Shown here one piece after another: positions 23,700-35,290 of a stretch of DNA of 64,000 nucleotides. The notes below the pieces were generated by a model. It was not told the DNA's origin. It saw only the letters and a program-made list of their open reading frames with translations, and did no database searches. The stretch comes from Opisthorchis felineus. Lineage: Eukaryota > Platyhelminthes > Trematoda > Opisthorchiida > Opisthorchiidae. The translations under genes and the position numbers were made by a program. Position 1 is the stretch's first letter, and every line of letters starts with the position of its first letter. The stretch spans positions 1-64,000 of the forward strand of contig SJOL01002045.1 of assembly GCA_004794785.1 (NCBI GenBank), given 5' to 3'.

Positions 23700-24440
23700 T
23701 ATCGATTCGCGTGCGATGTTAACTTCTAGATTTTTACATGGTACTGAAATGCGTGAATGGCGAGGTGAGAGGTTGACCAAAAACACCAAAAACACTTAGT
23801 ACCGCTGCCATTGGCATTCATGCTCTCAGCTTCTCTTCAGACTTCCTTACTGAATTTTGGGTTTTTAGGAACTCAGGTTGTTTGTGGTGGGTTAGCACTG
23901 TCCCTGCCCCATCTTTCTTGCCATCAGAAGGCTTTACTCAAGTAAATGCGCAACAGTGAAGCATTAGTTTACTTGGCTGATGTTGCTGTTGATGATGACG
24001 AAGATTATAGATCATAGCCAGCAGACTAAGCTGTCTTCCTGAATCGCTATTCGGCCGAGCCTCTCCACTAAAACAACATAATTCGAGTAAATTTCCAGAA
24101 GAACGCTCGAGGATAAATCCTTCGTGTATGTTTTTTGTTAAAATTTCACCATTTGTAACCTGTACTCCAGGAACAACGAGCCATCACCATATAGCTACAT
24201 CATTTGGACTCTGAAGTCGAAGCTGGATCTATTTCACGGTTATTTAACACTGACTGCCATTAGGAATTCGTAACCCGTTGTATTCAATTTTCATCAGGTG
24301 ACTATCTAATTGGCGTTTAGTCTGAGGAGAGGCTAAATATTTCTACGACACGAATTATCCTACGGCTTTCATTTTAGCAGCTTCCCAAACCTGTGCAGCG
24401 GTTCATCCGTCTCATCGTGGAAGTAATGAACACTTAGCAT
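23700..24440. other. gene-free stretch upstream of RBM48
   Basis: No gene seen. It must hold the RBM48 promoter and 5' UTR, but no TATA box or other motif stands out. An in-frame TAG lies two codons before the RBM48 start. Confidence 0.4.
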
Positions 24441-27400
24441 ATGAACGTGCCATCACCACGTACGTATTCTCATCACGCCAAGGTTGGACCCTGCTTCAGT
24501 CGTCCTGCCTATCGAGATGGCCGTCAGAAGAAGGCGGTGAAGGTGTGTGCATCGATTTTTATAATTTTCCCAGGTTTATACGATTGCCACAGAGTCAACT
24601 TATTTGCTTTTCTTCGGAGTTCCTTCAATAGATCTGGAACAAGCGCTTAAAGATAGATGTAAACGATTCGGCACACTTGAACGAATCACCAAGCTGTCGG
24701 AATATCCGAACAAGGAGGAGTTCACTGATGTGTTTTTGGTGAAATTTCCGTCGGTCCAGATCGCAAGGTGTGGACGTATTCTTTTACAGCGTTGCGAACG
24801 CCCATGTGCTTTTTCTCAGCCTTTCTACATTGTTTCCGTTCATGCTTTTTTCAGGATTTGGACTGACTAGGGAACCTGAACGTTTCTAGAACAAGTAGAA
24901 TAGGTCAGTCGATACCGGTGGGAATGGGCGATGGGCAATAGAAGTCCACAGTAAGCAGCCGTAGTGCATTAAAAGTAAGGAAGCATGTGAAGAGTGCGTG
25001 CAGACAACGGCTAATATCCAACGATCACGCTAAAAGAAAGTCTTGAATGTAAAAAAAAGCAAATTATGGGGATAAGACGCATTCACACGATAATCGAATG
25101 CACTGATCAGCACTAGCAGACTAGGTTTCCGTTGAGCGCGATGTTTCGGTTTTCGGCCTAGAAAACCTTCCTGTGCGTTGAACTAGCTGTTTTCTGGACA
25201 CTACAAACACAAAAGCTGAGAACGAACACGAAAAACAAAGTGGTATGTAGTACGCGCGACAGATTGGTGACATCACCCTAAAAATCAGCAACATGATGAA
25301 GACGCTGGGGTGAAACAATCCTGCAGATCAAACCATCAACAACCGACAAAAGAAGCCTCAAAACTTTTATACCAAAATGTATCGTAAATCACACAAACAT
25401 TAATCAGAGTAACTTGTCTGTTACTGGAAGCATGGAATCATAGTGTGATCGTCTGAATGTATTGGTCAACCCCAGCTTAATGATCTTTTGACATCAACAC
25501 CGCTTTACCGAGGTGGGATGTTATTTTCACTCCTTTGCGCCCTCCAGTTTCACAGTGAATGACTTGCTGATAATATTCTGACTGCCTGATTTGTTCAGGC
25601 TTTTCCACCAAACCACATCCCACTCCTCTTTTCACGCGGTTTGTTCCTTTGGTTCATTTATGTGCTTCGCTTCTACTGGACAGGCGGATCTCAGTGTGTT
25701 TGAACTGAATGGTGCTCTTTGAGCAACGCCACGTATGTCAATTGGGAATTATTCACCATGAAAGCTGGGACAAGATGGCTCAGTGGTTAGAGTGCGAATT
25801 TACTGACCGAAAGGTCCGTGGTTCGAACCCGATCTCTGCCTCTCGGCTTCCCCTGTCTAGGCTTGGGCAACCTGGCAGTATCCCAGCCCTCGTGCTTCCT
25901 TCTGTTGCTATGGCAGTTAGGCACCAAAATGGTGCTACAGCTGAACTATAAACCTTAAATAAATAAAACCGTGAGAGCTGAAAATCGGAACCAACAGAGA
26001 CATTGCGAAAATAATACAACGTCCCCCCTGATTTAGATAGCTATGCCACCCACATTCTCTGGACCCGTTGTCGTGTACCAATTGCAGGGTGCCCAGGTTC
26101 AAGCTTACTTGATTAGTTGCTCAACAAAATGTCATAGTCTACGACTGCCGCAACTGTCAGCGGTTCATGTTCATAGGTAAGTCTTTGTCCCTTCGGTTTT
26201 ATTGTCTTCATTTTCGAATCTGCTACCAGTACCAGTATTTTCCTGAATATTTTTATGTCCACTTAGGAGGGCTAAGCGCTCTTTAGATAATTCCAACTTC
26301 TACGGAGGACAGCTGCACGTATGTTATGCTCCTGAGTATGAAACTGTGGCCGAGTGTCGGGTCAAATTATATCTTTGCCGTCGAGACAATGCCCGTGTCG
26401 CCCGAAAAGCGGGTAAGTTATTTTTGTCCTTTTGATTTGCTTGCTTTGAGCTTTCTAGCATTTACCTATTGAGTGCGCTCACGCTTGACAGCGCATGTCT
26501 CTCTTCGTAACGCAGACAGGAAGTCTGCCTTCAGTATGATCTAGCTAGGGGCCTGACGTCATCCGATAGGTGATTAACCCGTTTACTAGGGGAACAGTTC
26601 GCTCAGATTTGTCTGGTGCCATCAGATGCATAGTAGTCTAGATACCAGTTTGTTAAGGTGCCACTTTTTGACGCATTGTTCATTAACTGAGTAAAAAGTT
26701 GCGATTGCGAAGCGCATAATGGAGATTCTCACTGACCTGGAAGCACCACTGGTTTTTCCAACTTTTCTCCCAATTTCCTAGCAAATGGATCACCCAAGGC
26801 ATCAACAGTAATTCCACTGTCTCATTGATTTTCCAGTCTAGTTGGTTTCTTGTGTAACTAAGTTAAGTTTTTTGATGTGGTTTTCTCCATGATAATCCAC
26901 AGCACATCATTCCGGTGTCTTTAGTAGACATTGTATACCCCTATCAATCCAATCCTTCAACAGGTGGATATTGTAGGGTGATAACACTAGGTGGAGAAGT
27001 GGCGTTCTCGTTAGCTCGGCGACTCCAAAGGCGTTTTTCCAGCTAGATTACTAACATACCATTGGAGAAATCTGTTGCCGATTGTCTTCCACTTTTCATT
27101 TTAATTCCTTAGGTTTTGTTATTTTGAGTTTCTATGTGTGTCTTGAATAAAAAACCCGCCTGTTCACATCTGTATCTCGAGCTGAGTCCCGTCCAAACAA
27201 GTGAGGAACCATGACTACCCACCTGAGATAACATTGATTTAAATTAGCTTCAGTAATCGTCACAGTGTCTCCACTCGAACAGGCCACCTAAAACTGAAGC
27301 AGGTAGGTGAGAATCTTAGTAGAGCTGATTACCTAAGAGGTGATGGCCCTGTTGCATCTTCCATACGCTTGAGGTATGAATCCCTTCCGGTGCCTGACTA

Positions 27401-29762
27401 ACCCACCTCAATCGGTGACAAACTGGTGTTCGGGCTCGTAATTTAACTCACGTTTCTGGCTTCCGGAAATGACAGTACACTGTAAGAAGTTCCTGAAGAA
27501 AAAACAGCGATTCAGAAAGGGGTGATTCGGTCTGACGTTTCGATGGATCTAGGACAAAAGCGAACTGCAAAGACGAAAGATCCGGTAAGCATGAGTCAAA
27601 ATTCCAGAATGTGAATAGAAAAAACTAGACACTTTGTCATTGGTAAGATCCGGTGAATGTCAACTTGGTCAACGTCTTTCACCGTTTACCACAGCTTCAC
27701 GCTACTCAATGTGACTACCAGTTGCAGTGGCTTGGTCACTTGTTGCACGTGCTATTACTGCCTGTCGGAATGAGTCCTGTTTTCAATGACTAATTCGGCG
27801 TGGCGCGAGCAGGAGAGCGGTCAACTTATGAGTTAGGTTGAAAGCGTTTACGGAAAGCTTAGTACTGTCTGTACGGTCCACTTTCTAGCATTGGGTTCGT
27901 CTGTCCCTCCCTGTGCTTGATGAGAAACGATGCACGATCTGGCCGCTAACTGATGTCTATGACCTACTGGTTATCAGTTTCTGTTTGAAATGTCTGGACT
28001 GATTGTTCGGGGTGGAGAAACCGGTTGGTTTTGGCTAGTCCCGTATCTCTTTACTATCTTATTTTCTGACTGAGATTTTCCTCACTTAAAATTGCGATTG
28101 CAAGGCAGCGAAGTACCGATGTCTAACACTGATGTTCAACACATTTCCATTGGTGATAAGGTTTGGTCGTTGGTTTGTTCACTGAGCTGGGCAATTTGAT
28201 TGCAAACATTTCATCACCAATCGAGGTGATAAGGTTTATATAACCTGACTTTAACCGGTGCGCAATGAAGACAGCTGTTTATTGACCGTGTGGTCAGTTG
28301 AAATACCGGGGTTGGGTTTGAACCACGGACCTTCCGGTCAGTAAGTTGGTGCCTTAACCACTGAGCTGTCTCGAGTTTTATTATCATTGTGTCTATACGG
28401 ATATTAAACCCGTCGTCTGCTGCACCGGAACGAAATTTGCTTGACCGAAGATTTCGGCGAACGTTTTCTCTGAGTGGGGTGTTAAACTCTGTCACAGCGC
28501 GAAATGAAAGTTAAAGAGCCACAAATGGTTGGATTATAGGTATCTCGAAAGTGAAGCAAGTCTCGCATTTTCGAAGTCATCTACGAGATGCTGCTTTTCT
28601 AGCCAAAGCTTTTTACCAAATGTGCACCAGTAATAAAAAGTCGGTCGCTGTCTGACTAGGCATCCCAATTCTCCTGTTTTCAAAAGTAAAACACTCTACT
28701 ACTTCAGGTATCCCTGGGTCGACCTATCCGGAGACCCCGGTTTTTCTTTGCAGAGTTGTTTCTCCCGTTATTCCCCGCTTTACCATCTACTAAATTCACA
28801 CCTCAAGGATATCAGTCGTGACCTCCAGTTATCCTCTTTTTCCCGCGTCAATTTTATACAGTATGTAATGCCGTAAAGCCTAATGATGTGAGTGATCCGA
28901 AAATGGGTTACAGACCGTTTTATTGGACAAGCCGAATGTCACCACCGAGGTTTTTTTGTTTTCTCATTTATTTTCTGGCTGACACTTATCGCCCATAGAC
29001 CATGAATACAGTCAGCGGTTTCTGAAACCACCTGAGTTTGCAGATGTGGCTTCCTCTAAGTCTTCTGATCCTATGGTCGAATCGACCGCATTCACACTCG
29101 AGCCGACGCCTCCTCTTATGGACTCAGCGATTCTTTCGGAAGGCACTTCGTTGAATTTAACGGTCCTAAAACCTACCGGTGATGCCCTTGATGACGCCCG
29201 TCGACATTGGTTTCGACTTGGTGCAACCTTTATTACCAGTTCGACTTTCACCACAGAAGCGGATAATCCAGCTGCGTGCAATCCTGTAACGACTGCTTCT
29301 TCCTCATCTGAGGGACCTCACCATAGCCATTATCCAAGGTAACTAGATTCTTTGTGATATCTCTATGGTATTGAGCCCCTCATTGATCCCCGATTCTCGC
29401 ACTCTACTGGGCTTGCATCCCCTTTTTGCAGGCGTCCTTTGCCAGAGGCGGTAATGCAAGCTCTAAGCTGGAAACCGTATCAAAGCACCTCTAACAGTGG
29501 ACAGCGTGACCCCATACTGGTTTCCAAACCCTCTCCTTCCACACAGAATCACCAACCACTGACTGTCGGATCATTCGTGCCTCGTTGCTTACGCACCAGA
29601 GTTTTGACAGGCAGTCGGCGCGAAACTGGACATACAAAAACCAACACATCGGTGTCATCTGATGCAATTACAACAGAAGAAGTAAAGCGCCTGGCACTGA
29701 CTCTGGGCCCGAAACAAGGTCCAGCGGCTTTCCCATCTCCACAGGCTACTGCTAAACGGTAG
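24441..29762 (+). CDS. RBM48: RNA-binding protein 48 homologue, five exons
   Basis: Predicted exons: 24441-24542, 24574-24767, 26267-26412, 29044-29338 and 29432-29762, all GT-AG, with phases 0, 2, 1, 2 that match at every junction. The product is 355 residues, near the 367 of human RBM48. Exon 1 has RPAYRDGRQKKAVK, like the human KYREGRRPRAVKV segment. Exon 2 gives VYTIATESTYLLFFGVPS, then LSEYPNKEEFTDVFLVKF, the RRM core. Exon 3 gives FYGGQLHVCYAPEYETVAE, the second half of the RRM with the hallmark H-V-C-Y-A-P-E block. Exons 4-5 encode a Ser/Thr/Pro-rich tail with low expected conservation. An in-frame TAG precedes the start. In other eukaryotes RBM48 partners ARMC7 and acts in U12-type intron splicing; that role is inferred here. 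The final stop overlaps a donor-like GTAGGT at 29759, so the gene could extend further. Intron 1 is only 31 bp. Confidence 0.87.
25768..25968 (+). repeat. tRNA-derived SINE, family 1, copy 1 (most complete)
   Basis: Box A TGGCTCAGTGG lies at 25776-25786 and box B GGTTCGAACCC at 25820-25830. A body follows with GGGCAACCTGGCAGTATCCC and a GGCACC...TGGTGCTACA end, then an A/T-rich tail containing TAAATAAATAAA. The head looks like a tRNA, but the body and tail recur at other sites in the window. It lies within RBM48 intron 2, on the gene's strand. This is the best reference copy for the family. Confidence 0.85.
26088..26176 (+). other. possible cryptic or alternative exon in RBM48 intron 2
   Basis: An acceptor (CCAATTGCAG) precedes 89 bases of open sequence that end at a strong donor CATAG|GTAAGT. 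The frame is also open from an ATG at 26043. Homology of the flanking exons shows that RBM48 does not need this segment. Its length is not a multiple of three, so inclusion would shift the frame. It may be a decoy, a poison exon or chance. Confidence 0.25.
28171..28240 (+). repeat. dispersed repeat C, copy 1
   Basis: Matches 57801-57870 and 39258-39318 through the words TTC.CTGAGCT.GGCAATTT, TTGCA.AC.TTT and CA.CAAT.GAGGTGA. It directly abuts the inverted SINE copy at 28245-28385, inside RBM48 intron 3. Confidence 0.6.
28245..28385 (-). repeat. tRNA-derived SINE, family 1 head with a different body
   Basis: On the minus strand CAGCTCAGTGG (box A, 28358-28368) and GTGGTTCAAACCC (box B, about 28313-28325) match copy 1. 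The intervening ACTGACCGGAAGGTCCG block is nearly the same as well. Downstream of the head the sequence departs from the family body and reads TTTCAACTGACCACACGG and CAATAAACAGCTGTC. This is either a subfamily with another tail or a truncated head next to unrelated DNA. Confidence 0.7.
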
Positions 29763-31145
29763 GTTTTGTGGTTCCATCTCACCTTGCTTGCTCTACGATC
29801 GGAAGATGGCGAACATTTTATCATTCCTGGTGTTTTTTTCTTTCAACATGGGTGGAACGTTATCACAGGGGAGAAGGTACTGGCAGTACAGCGGCTAATA
29901 GTAACACCTAGTTAAGAATACAAAATCACGTAGCAGAAGTGAGATGCAACCTGAACGTCCAGCAAGGCTAAGTACGCCATTTATTCGCTGAGTCCGGTAT
30001 GGCTTGTTGATGGGGTGGTTCGGAATATCAGGTGACAAGACAATGGTTACCAGATAAACCTAGGAAGGTAGCCTTACCATATTCCGTTATACACTAGTGA
30101 CTAGGACATATTCACTGGTATTCTTCACAAGTACTCACGCCCGTTGTTGCACTAGTTGGGGATAATTAACCCAGTTTTTGTTCATTGTTCTTTGAAGCCC
30201 CACTGTTTAGTACATGGCTGTGCGGTGACTTGCCAAGTACTAGTGGACGATAAATGGGAAAACGGATTCCAGCCTGGTTGCTATTTCCTGGTTCATCAGA
30301 GAGGAATAGGTTTTGCTCGATTATAGGCAGCGTCGGGCAGTGTGTTGAGTTTTCTCCTTGAGCTTCAGGGTACAGTTGCACAGTGGTGGACTGTTTGATT
30401 ATGTTGCACAGCTTCCTATTGAATCCAGCTGAGGTCCTTCACCCTACGACATGCTTCGACTGCGAGGCGTTGGTAGGAGAAACGTGAGTGCTGTTACGAT
30501 GCTGGAAACAACCGACTTACCGTCTGTTGTTAGCTTGCGAATAAACGTCTGACGCAAAAATAAGCCATCTGTGACAGAAGAACTAATCGGTTTTGCTTTC
30601 TAAGTATCATTTGTAAAATCACCCCCATGTTGAGTGATAATCCATGTTAGTCCACGCAGTTTCGGACAGATATCGCCGCTCACAAAACAGCCCATTGTGT
30701 GGATCTCACCCCTCCCTACACAGGCTTATGCGCTTGTATCAGCTTGAGGCTTCCAATTCATCTTTTAGCTGAAATAAGGGTGGTGTCACACGTTTTACTA
30801 ACACTGGTGATTCGTTGACGAGGATCGCAATGTGTCTGTGGTGAGGGGAATAGCTGAATGTAATAGTCTTGACAAGATGACGTTTGCTTCGCCTGTGATA
30901 GGTTTCCTCGTCGATTTTTTACGGTCCATTTTATGGCGTCTTCAGTATTGATGCCTTTTGAATGGATAACAACCTACAAAGTTCTAAAACAACAATTTCG
31001 AAAATGTTTTGGTGGCTTAGAATTTGTTTCCGGCACTAGTCATTTGATTGGTAACCTATCCCTAAGATGAATACCAATGACATATAAACGTCTTTCTCCT
31101 CGTTCTGTTTATTTCGTATCCATGTCATGTGGACAATAATATCAG

Positions 31146-31311
31146 TATTTCGAAAATCCTCTGGTCGATTGTAGCTGTGACAATGACATTTCTCGTTCAA
31201 ATGAATCCATATTTAGGATCGTTTTTCATCAGCCGGAGGCTGCAAAACGAAGGAAACTTGACCCCAGCTCAACGACCGCAACCATTGATCCATCAGAGTA
31301 ACTATTGGTGA
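31146..31311 (+). CDS. weak candidate terminal exon with a membrane-like segment
   Basis: An acceptor ATATCAG ends at 31145 and the frame is open to a TGA at 31309-31311. The segment starts with about 20 hydrophobic residues (ILWSIVAVTMTFLVQ), then RRLQNEG, a proline-rich stretch, and ends SNYW. The acceptor phase would be compatible with a donor overlapping the RBM48 stop, but the content does not resemble RBM48. An ATG-led frame at 30951 upstream did not join in phase. Function unknown; this may be chance. Confidence 0.2.
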
Positions 31312-32593
31312 TTGCCCTTGAATCACTGCTCAATCGTATGATCACATGATGTCTGCGGTGAGTGTTTCACTTGGTTATAAGGCGCTTACCCTACCAGCTA
31401 TTTGCTAGGTTGCTTAATTGGGTGAAAAACCTTGTGCGATTCATTGGCGTACTGCAAAACACGGCGTTTTCGATGGCGTGAACTTGGTACCGCTGTTATT
31501 TCCTGTTGTGTTTACAGACGCCCTCTCCTAAGTAGACTAGTTGGGGGGTCCCATCTGCGGACACTTGACTGGTGAAAGGCGCTTCAAGGGACCGATGTGT
31601 GATCTTTCCAGACGGGTTAGTTGTGTACGACCTTGTGCGTAAACTTTCGTCAATGCTGATTACCGATAGTACAATATCCGCAGGATTTTTTCCGATTACG
31701 GCAGCTGATTAGTCCTCTGCTTATCACTTAGCTTCCTTTCTGAATTGAAACTGTGACTTTGCCGAGTTGAGCAGTTCTACAAACCAAACAATTTAATGAT
31801 GTCTGGTCTGAAGGTTTTAGCCCTCTGATATTTCTGGCGGTGACTGCTTTTTAGCCGACCCCCCCCCCTAATTTCAACTACCAGTCGTTCCCGTATTGAA
31901 ATTTTCCTCCGGAGTAGAGAAATTCTTTGGTTAAAACATGTCTCGCGGCGTTAATTCGGATAGATCTGTATTAGGTTAGCATCCGGTTTCGGGTTTGCCT
32001 CTTACTTCGAACAATTCCAATGGACCTTTGCGCAAGAGTGGTGTTGCCAAACCCGTTTTTCTCCGGTCCCCTTCATACCCGTTAACCGATAGAACCCTAC
32101 GTTCGAAGCGATGAACGAAACAGGACATCTCTGGACCCTTTCGCACACCCAAACGAAATTGGACTGATGAACGGCATCACTCACTCTCATGCCCATTAGG
32201 TGTGATGGTGGTGACAGGATATTGTTTATCAAATTGTTTGAGGCTTTGAACATTGGGATTTTAACAATGTTGAGTTCATGTTGTAGAATATACGCCCCGG
32301 CTTCAAACTTTACGATTATGATAGCTATTTGAACTCACCACATTTCTGTATAGTTTGTTGTCCACTATTCCGGATCTCGTCCTGATTATTGACTCCGTTT
32401 GCATGTGGTAAGATGATAGTTATATCCGAATACAAGGACTGTTTTTTCGAGAGACTAGTGTGGCATTCATGAAATCATCATTAGTGTTTTAGGCACAAGG
32501 TGTTGGAAAATCTGTGCACGTTGTACGTATCCAAGTCAAGTTTACTGCATAGTTGCTGTGGGGCCTGAGTGGAAAACTGCATTTACAGGCTAT

Positions 32594-32775
32594 CGGATTC
32601 AAGATGGCCCAGTGGTTAAGAAGCCAGCTTACAGACCGGAAGGTCCGTGGTTCGAACCTTGTCTGGGCTTGGGCAACCCGGCGGTATCCCATCCCTCGTG
32701 CCTCTTCCCATTTACACAGCAGCTAGGCACCGAAGGATGCTACATCTGAACGATTTACACGCCATCCTTATTGTA
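32594..32775 (+). repeat. tRNA-derived SINE, family 1, copy 3
   Basis: Box A TGGCCCAGTGG at 32605-32615, box B GGTTCGAACCT at 32649-32659, then GGGCAACCCGGCGGTATCCC and the AGGCACCGAAGGATGCTACA end. The body matches copy 1 closely. Confidence 0.85.
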
Positions 32776-34897
32776 GATATTCGAATGGTCACAATGAATG
32801 TGAAGCAGAATCACATTGCTGGCACTTTGCACACAAAACGTAATCCTATCAGGGTCCGTTAGCCTCTACAAAAGAGTTCCACGTATAGAAATAGTATCGG
32901 AGCAAGTCGTTTCGGATTCCATGCTATCTGTGAAAGCAGTTGTTTGGACGGAGAATTCGTTTTTCACCTGAGTCCTCACTTTTCTATAAAAAATATTCTC
33001 AAGGATAACCCAGAATTGTGCGCCTGGGGATACGTAGTGTACTGCATACAAAGCCAAATGCGACCACCTCCAACAGAGGTTGTCCATCATGCTGATGTAA
33101 AGTTGTCTCTTAGGGAAGTGACTTTTCTGAGAGATTAACAGTTTACGCTCTTATTGCAAAATTTTAACCGTTTGTATCTAATTTTAGATAGCCAGTGATT
33201 GTTTCACCATTATATGGACGAGGGCAGTTATGTTTTGCCAGAATTTTATGGAGTGGTTCGTTGTGTGTTTGTAGCGTCAGTTCCTGAAACCAATTCGGTC
33301 GGCTTTCCACGGGCAGATTGCATACTTACATGGCGTGCGTCGGCATCGATAACGAAAAGTGCTTTGAGTGCGTTGAGTTAGACGGCTCTTGAAGCACTCT
33401 GAGCATCTATGTTTGTTGTTATGCTGTTTGCGCCTGACTGTTCATTACCCCGATTGGGCTACAACCATTGCTCCTGATTTCACAGACGTTGAGTACTTTT
33501 TAGTCCCAGACCAACTTACACTCTGATACGGAATTGCTCCAAGGCTGTTTTTATCTAGGTCCTGGTGGTCTACTAATGCATCACCTTCCTCATTTTTCAC
33601 GTATTGCGTGATACGACGCGCAACCGAACGGTTCTTTGGATGTGAACTTCGTTCTAGCTTTCTCTGATTCTAATCCGAATGATGTTTTTCACTGTCTAGA
33701 TTATATTCTTTTTCTTTCTTTTCATTCGTTCCAGATGGCGGATCACCCACTGTTTTTCTCTTCATGAGATACCCGAGTCTGTCAAAATGTTTTTGATTTA
33801 TTCAGGATTGCATTTATACATATTTTGATCCAACGCTTTCTTCATTCGTGTTTGGCTTAGACACCAGTTATTTTTTTCCGATTGACTCAGAGCGAAGTAT
33901 CGTAGCACAGTAATTCCAATCCTTGTATGAGCGTTGGTTGTCAGTCCCCCTTAGTGTTGAATTCCAATTTTCTGAATGGTATCGGAGGCCACAGGTTCGT
34001 AGGCTTAGTGTTCACCATTGTTGATTGTGAGTACGTTTTAACTTGTGTTTGATAGGACATAGACGTGGGTTGGTATCGGTATGTGCTTGCGGCTCACACC
34101 TAGTTTAAGGATTCGTATCCGAAATGGATGTTTAAGAGATCGAGCCAAATTTCAGCCACTCAAACGGTAGGCAATTGCAGGTCGTGCGCCGTGGTTTATA
34201 CAACTAGTCAGACAGAATCTCTTGGTAAGCGTAACTCTCTTCCAAAGAGATTTGTTCATTTCTCATCGAAATGACAATTTGTAGAGCGAAGAATATTTTC
34301 CGTACTATTCCTCCTTAAGCTCTTACACTAACGGGTGTTAGTAAACAAAAATGTTGGTTGATACGAAAGTGTACAAGATGTGGATATAGGATGTGAGACC
34401 TTACTCAGTCTCCGACATGCAAGTGTTACAGAACAATACATACCACTCTACGAATTCAGTCTTCCCAAAGATTCGGAGATCTCTTCCGAAATCTGAGTTT
34501 TTTCAAGGCATCCACGAAGATCGCTAACCTGCTTTTGCGTAATTTCATCCTGGTGGAATGAAACATTTTTCGGATGTTTAAAAAGGGAAGCGCAACATCA
34601 GCGTTTTTACAAATGTTTTGGCTTCTGTGTACATGAGGCCGCTGGTTTGCTTTGATCATTTTTCTGCCTTTTGATCACACCTGTGTGTCAATATCTGAAG
34701 CAAAAGATGATGGTTGATTCCTAAAAACAACTGCTCGATGGCGCTGGTCCTTGATAATTAGTAAATTCATTGTCCTGCCTTTCACCCGTTAACTCATTCA
34801 CACGCATACACTTAATGGGGCTGCTTTTACATTTACCGCGTGATCGAGACGAGTGGGGTTGGGAAGTGGGTACGGAAAACGGTCTTTCCTCTAAACG

Positions 34898-35030
34898 TGA
34901 CACTACTCATAAGGTTGCTGATACCTCTTCGACAGCCCACGACGAACTTGGCCCTTCTTGGGGCTCATAAGGTAGGTGCAGTCCCAGAGTTTCTCTCAAC
35001 CATCAGATTCAACCGACTCTCCTGTCGAAA
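34898..35030 (+). repeat. dispersed repeat A, copy 2
   Basis: Same-orientation match to 6074-6190. Words shared: ACTCATAAGGTTGC, TTCGACAGCCCACG against TTCGACAACTCACG, CTTCTTGGGGCTCATAA, GTGCAGT and GAGTTTCTC. The copy sits about 29 kb from copy 1. Confidence 0.6.
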
Positions 35031-35216
35031 CCAAATTCGAATGCAAAGGAGAATATTTGTCCAGAGTCTTTCCCCTTCTAATTTATATTCATTCGATTTT
35101 GATTGATTCACACCACGTGTTGATTGGCTTGTGGAGTGATGACTTCTCAGATGTAAGTCTCACTCGTGCTGTGAAATTATCCTCTGAGCTACCTATAGAT
35201 TGTTGGCGGTGTGTAG

Positions 35217-35290
35217 CTAAGAGGGAGAATAACTTAACAAGACGAGTGAAACTTCCATTTGGGAATTCGTTACTCTGGAAGGCATCCCTG
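35217..35290 (+). repeat. dispersed repeat D, copy 1
   Basis: Aligns with 48833-48905: AGGGAGAATAA, then AGTGAAACTTCCAT.TG.GAA, then a CGTT.CT.G block. Short and diverged; family unknown. Confidence 0.45.

Noticed and set aside
25776..25830. tRNA gene at the SINE head
   Set aside because: A and B boxes are present, but the segment does not give a full tRNA and continues into a repeated non-tRNA body; the same holds for the other copies.
29012..29281. Minus-strand frame opposite RBM48 exon 4
   Set aside because: Shadow of a true exon; the plus-strand frame has matching splice sites and phase.
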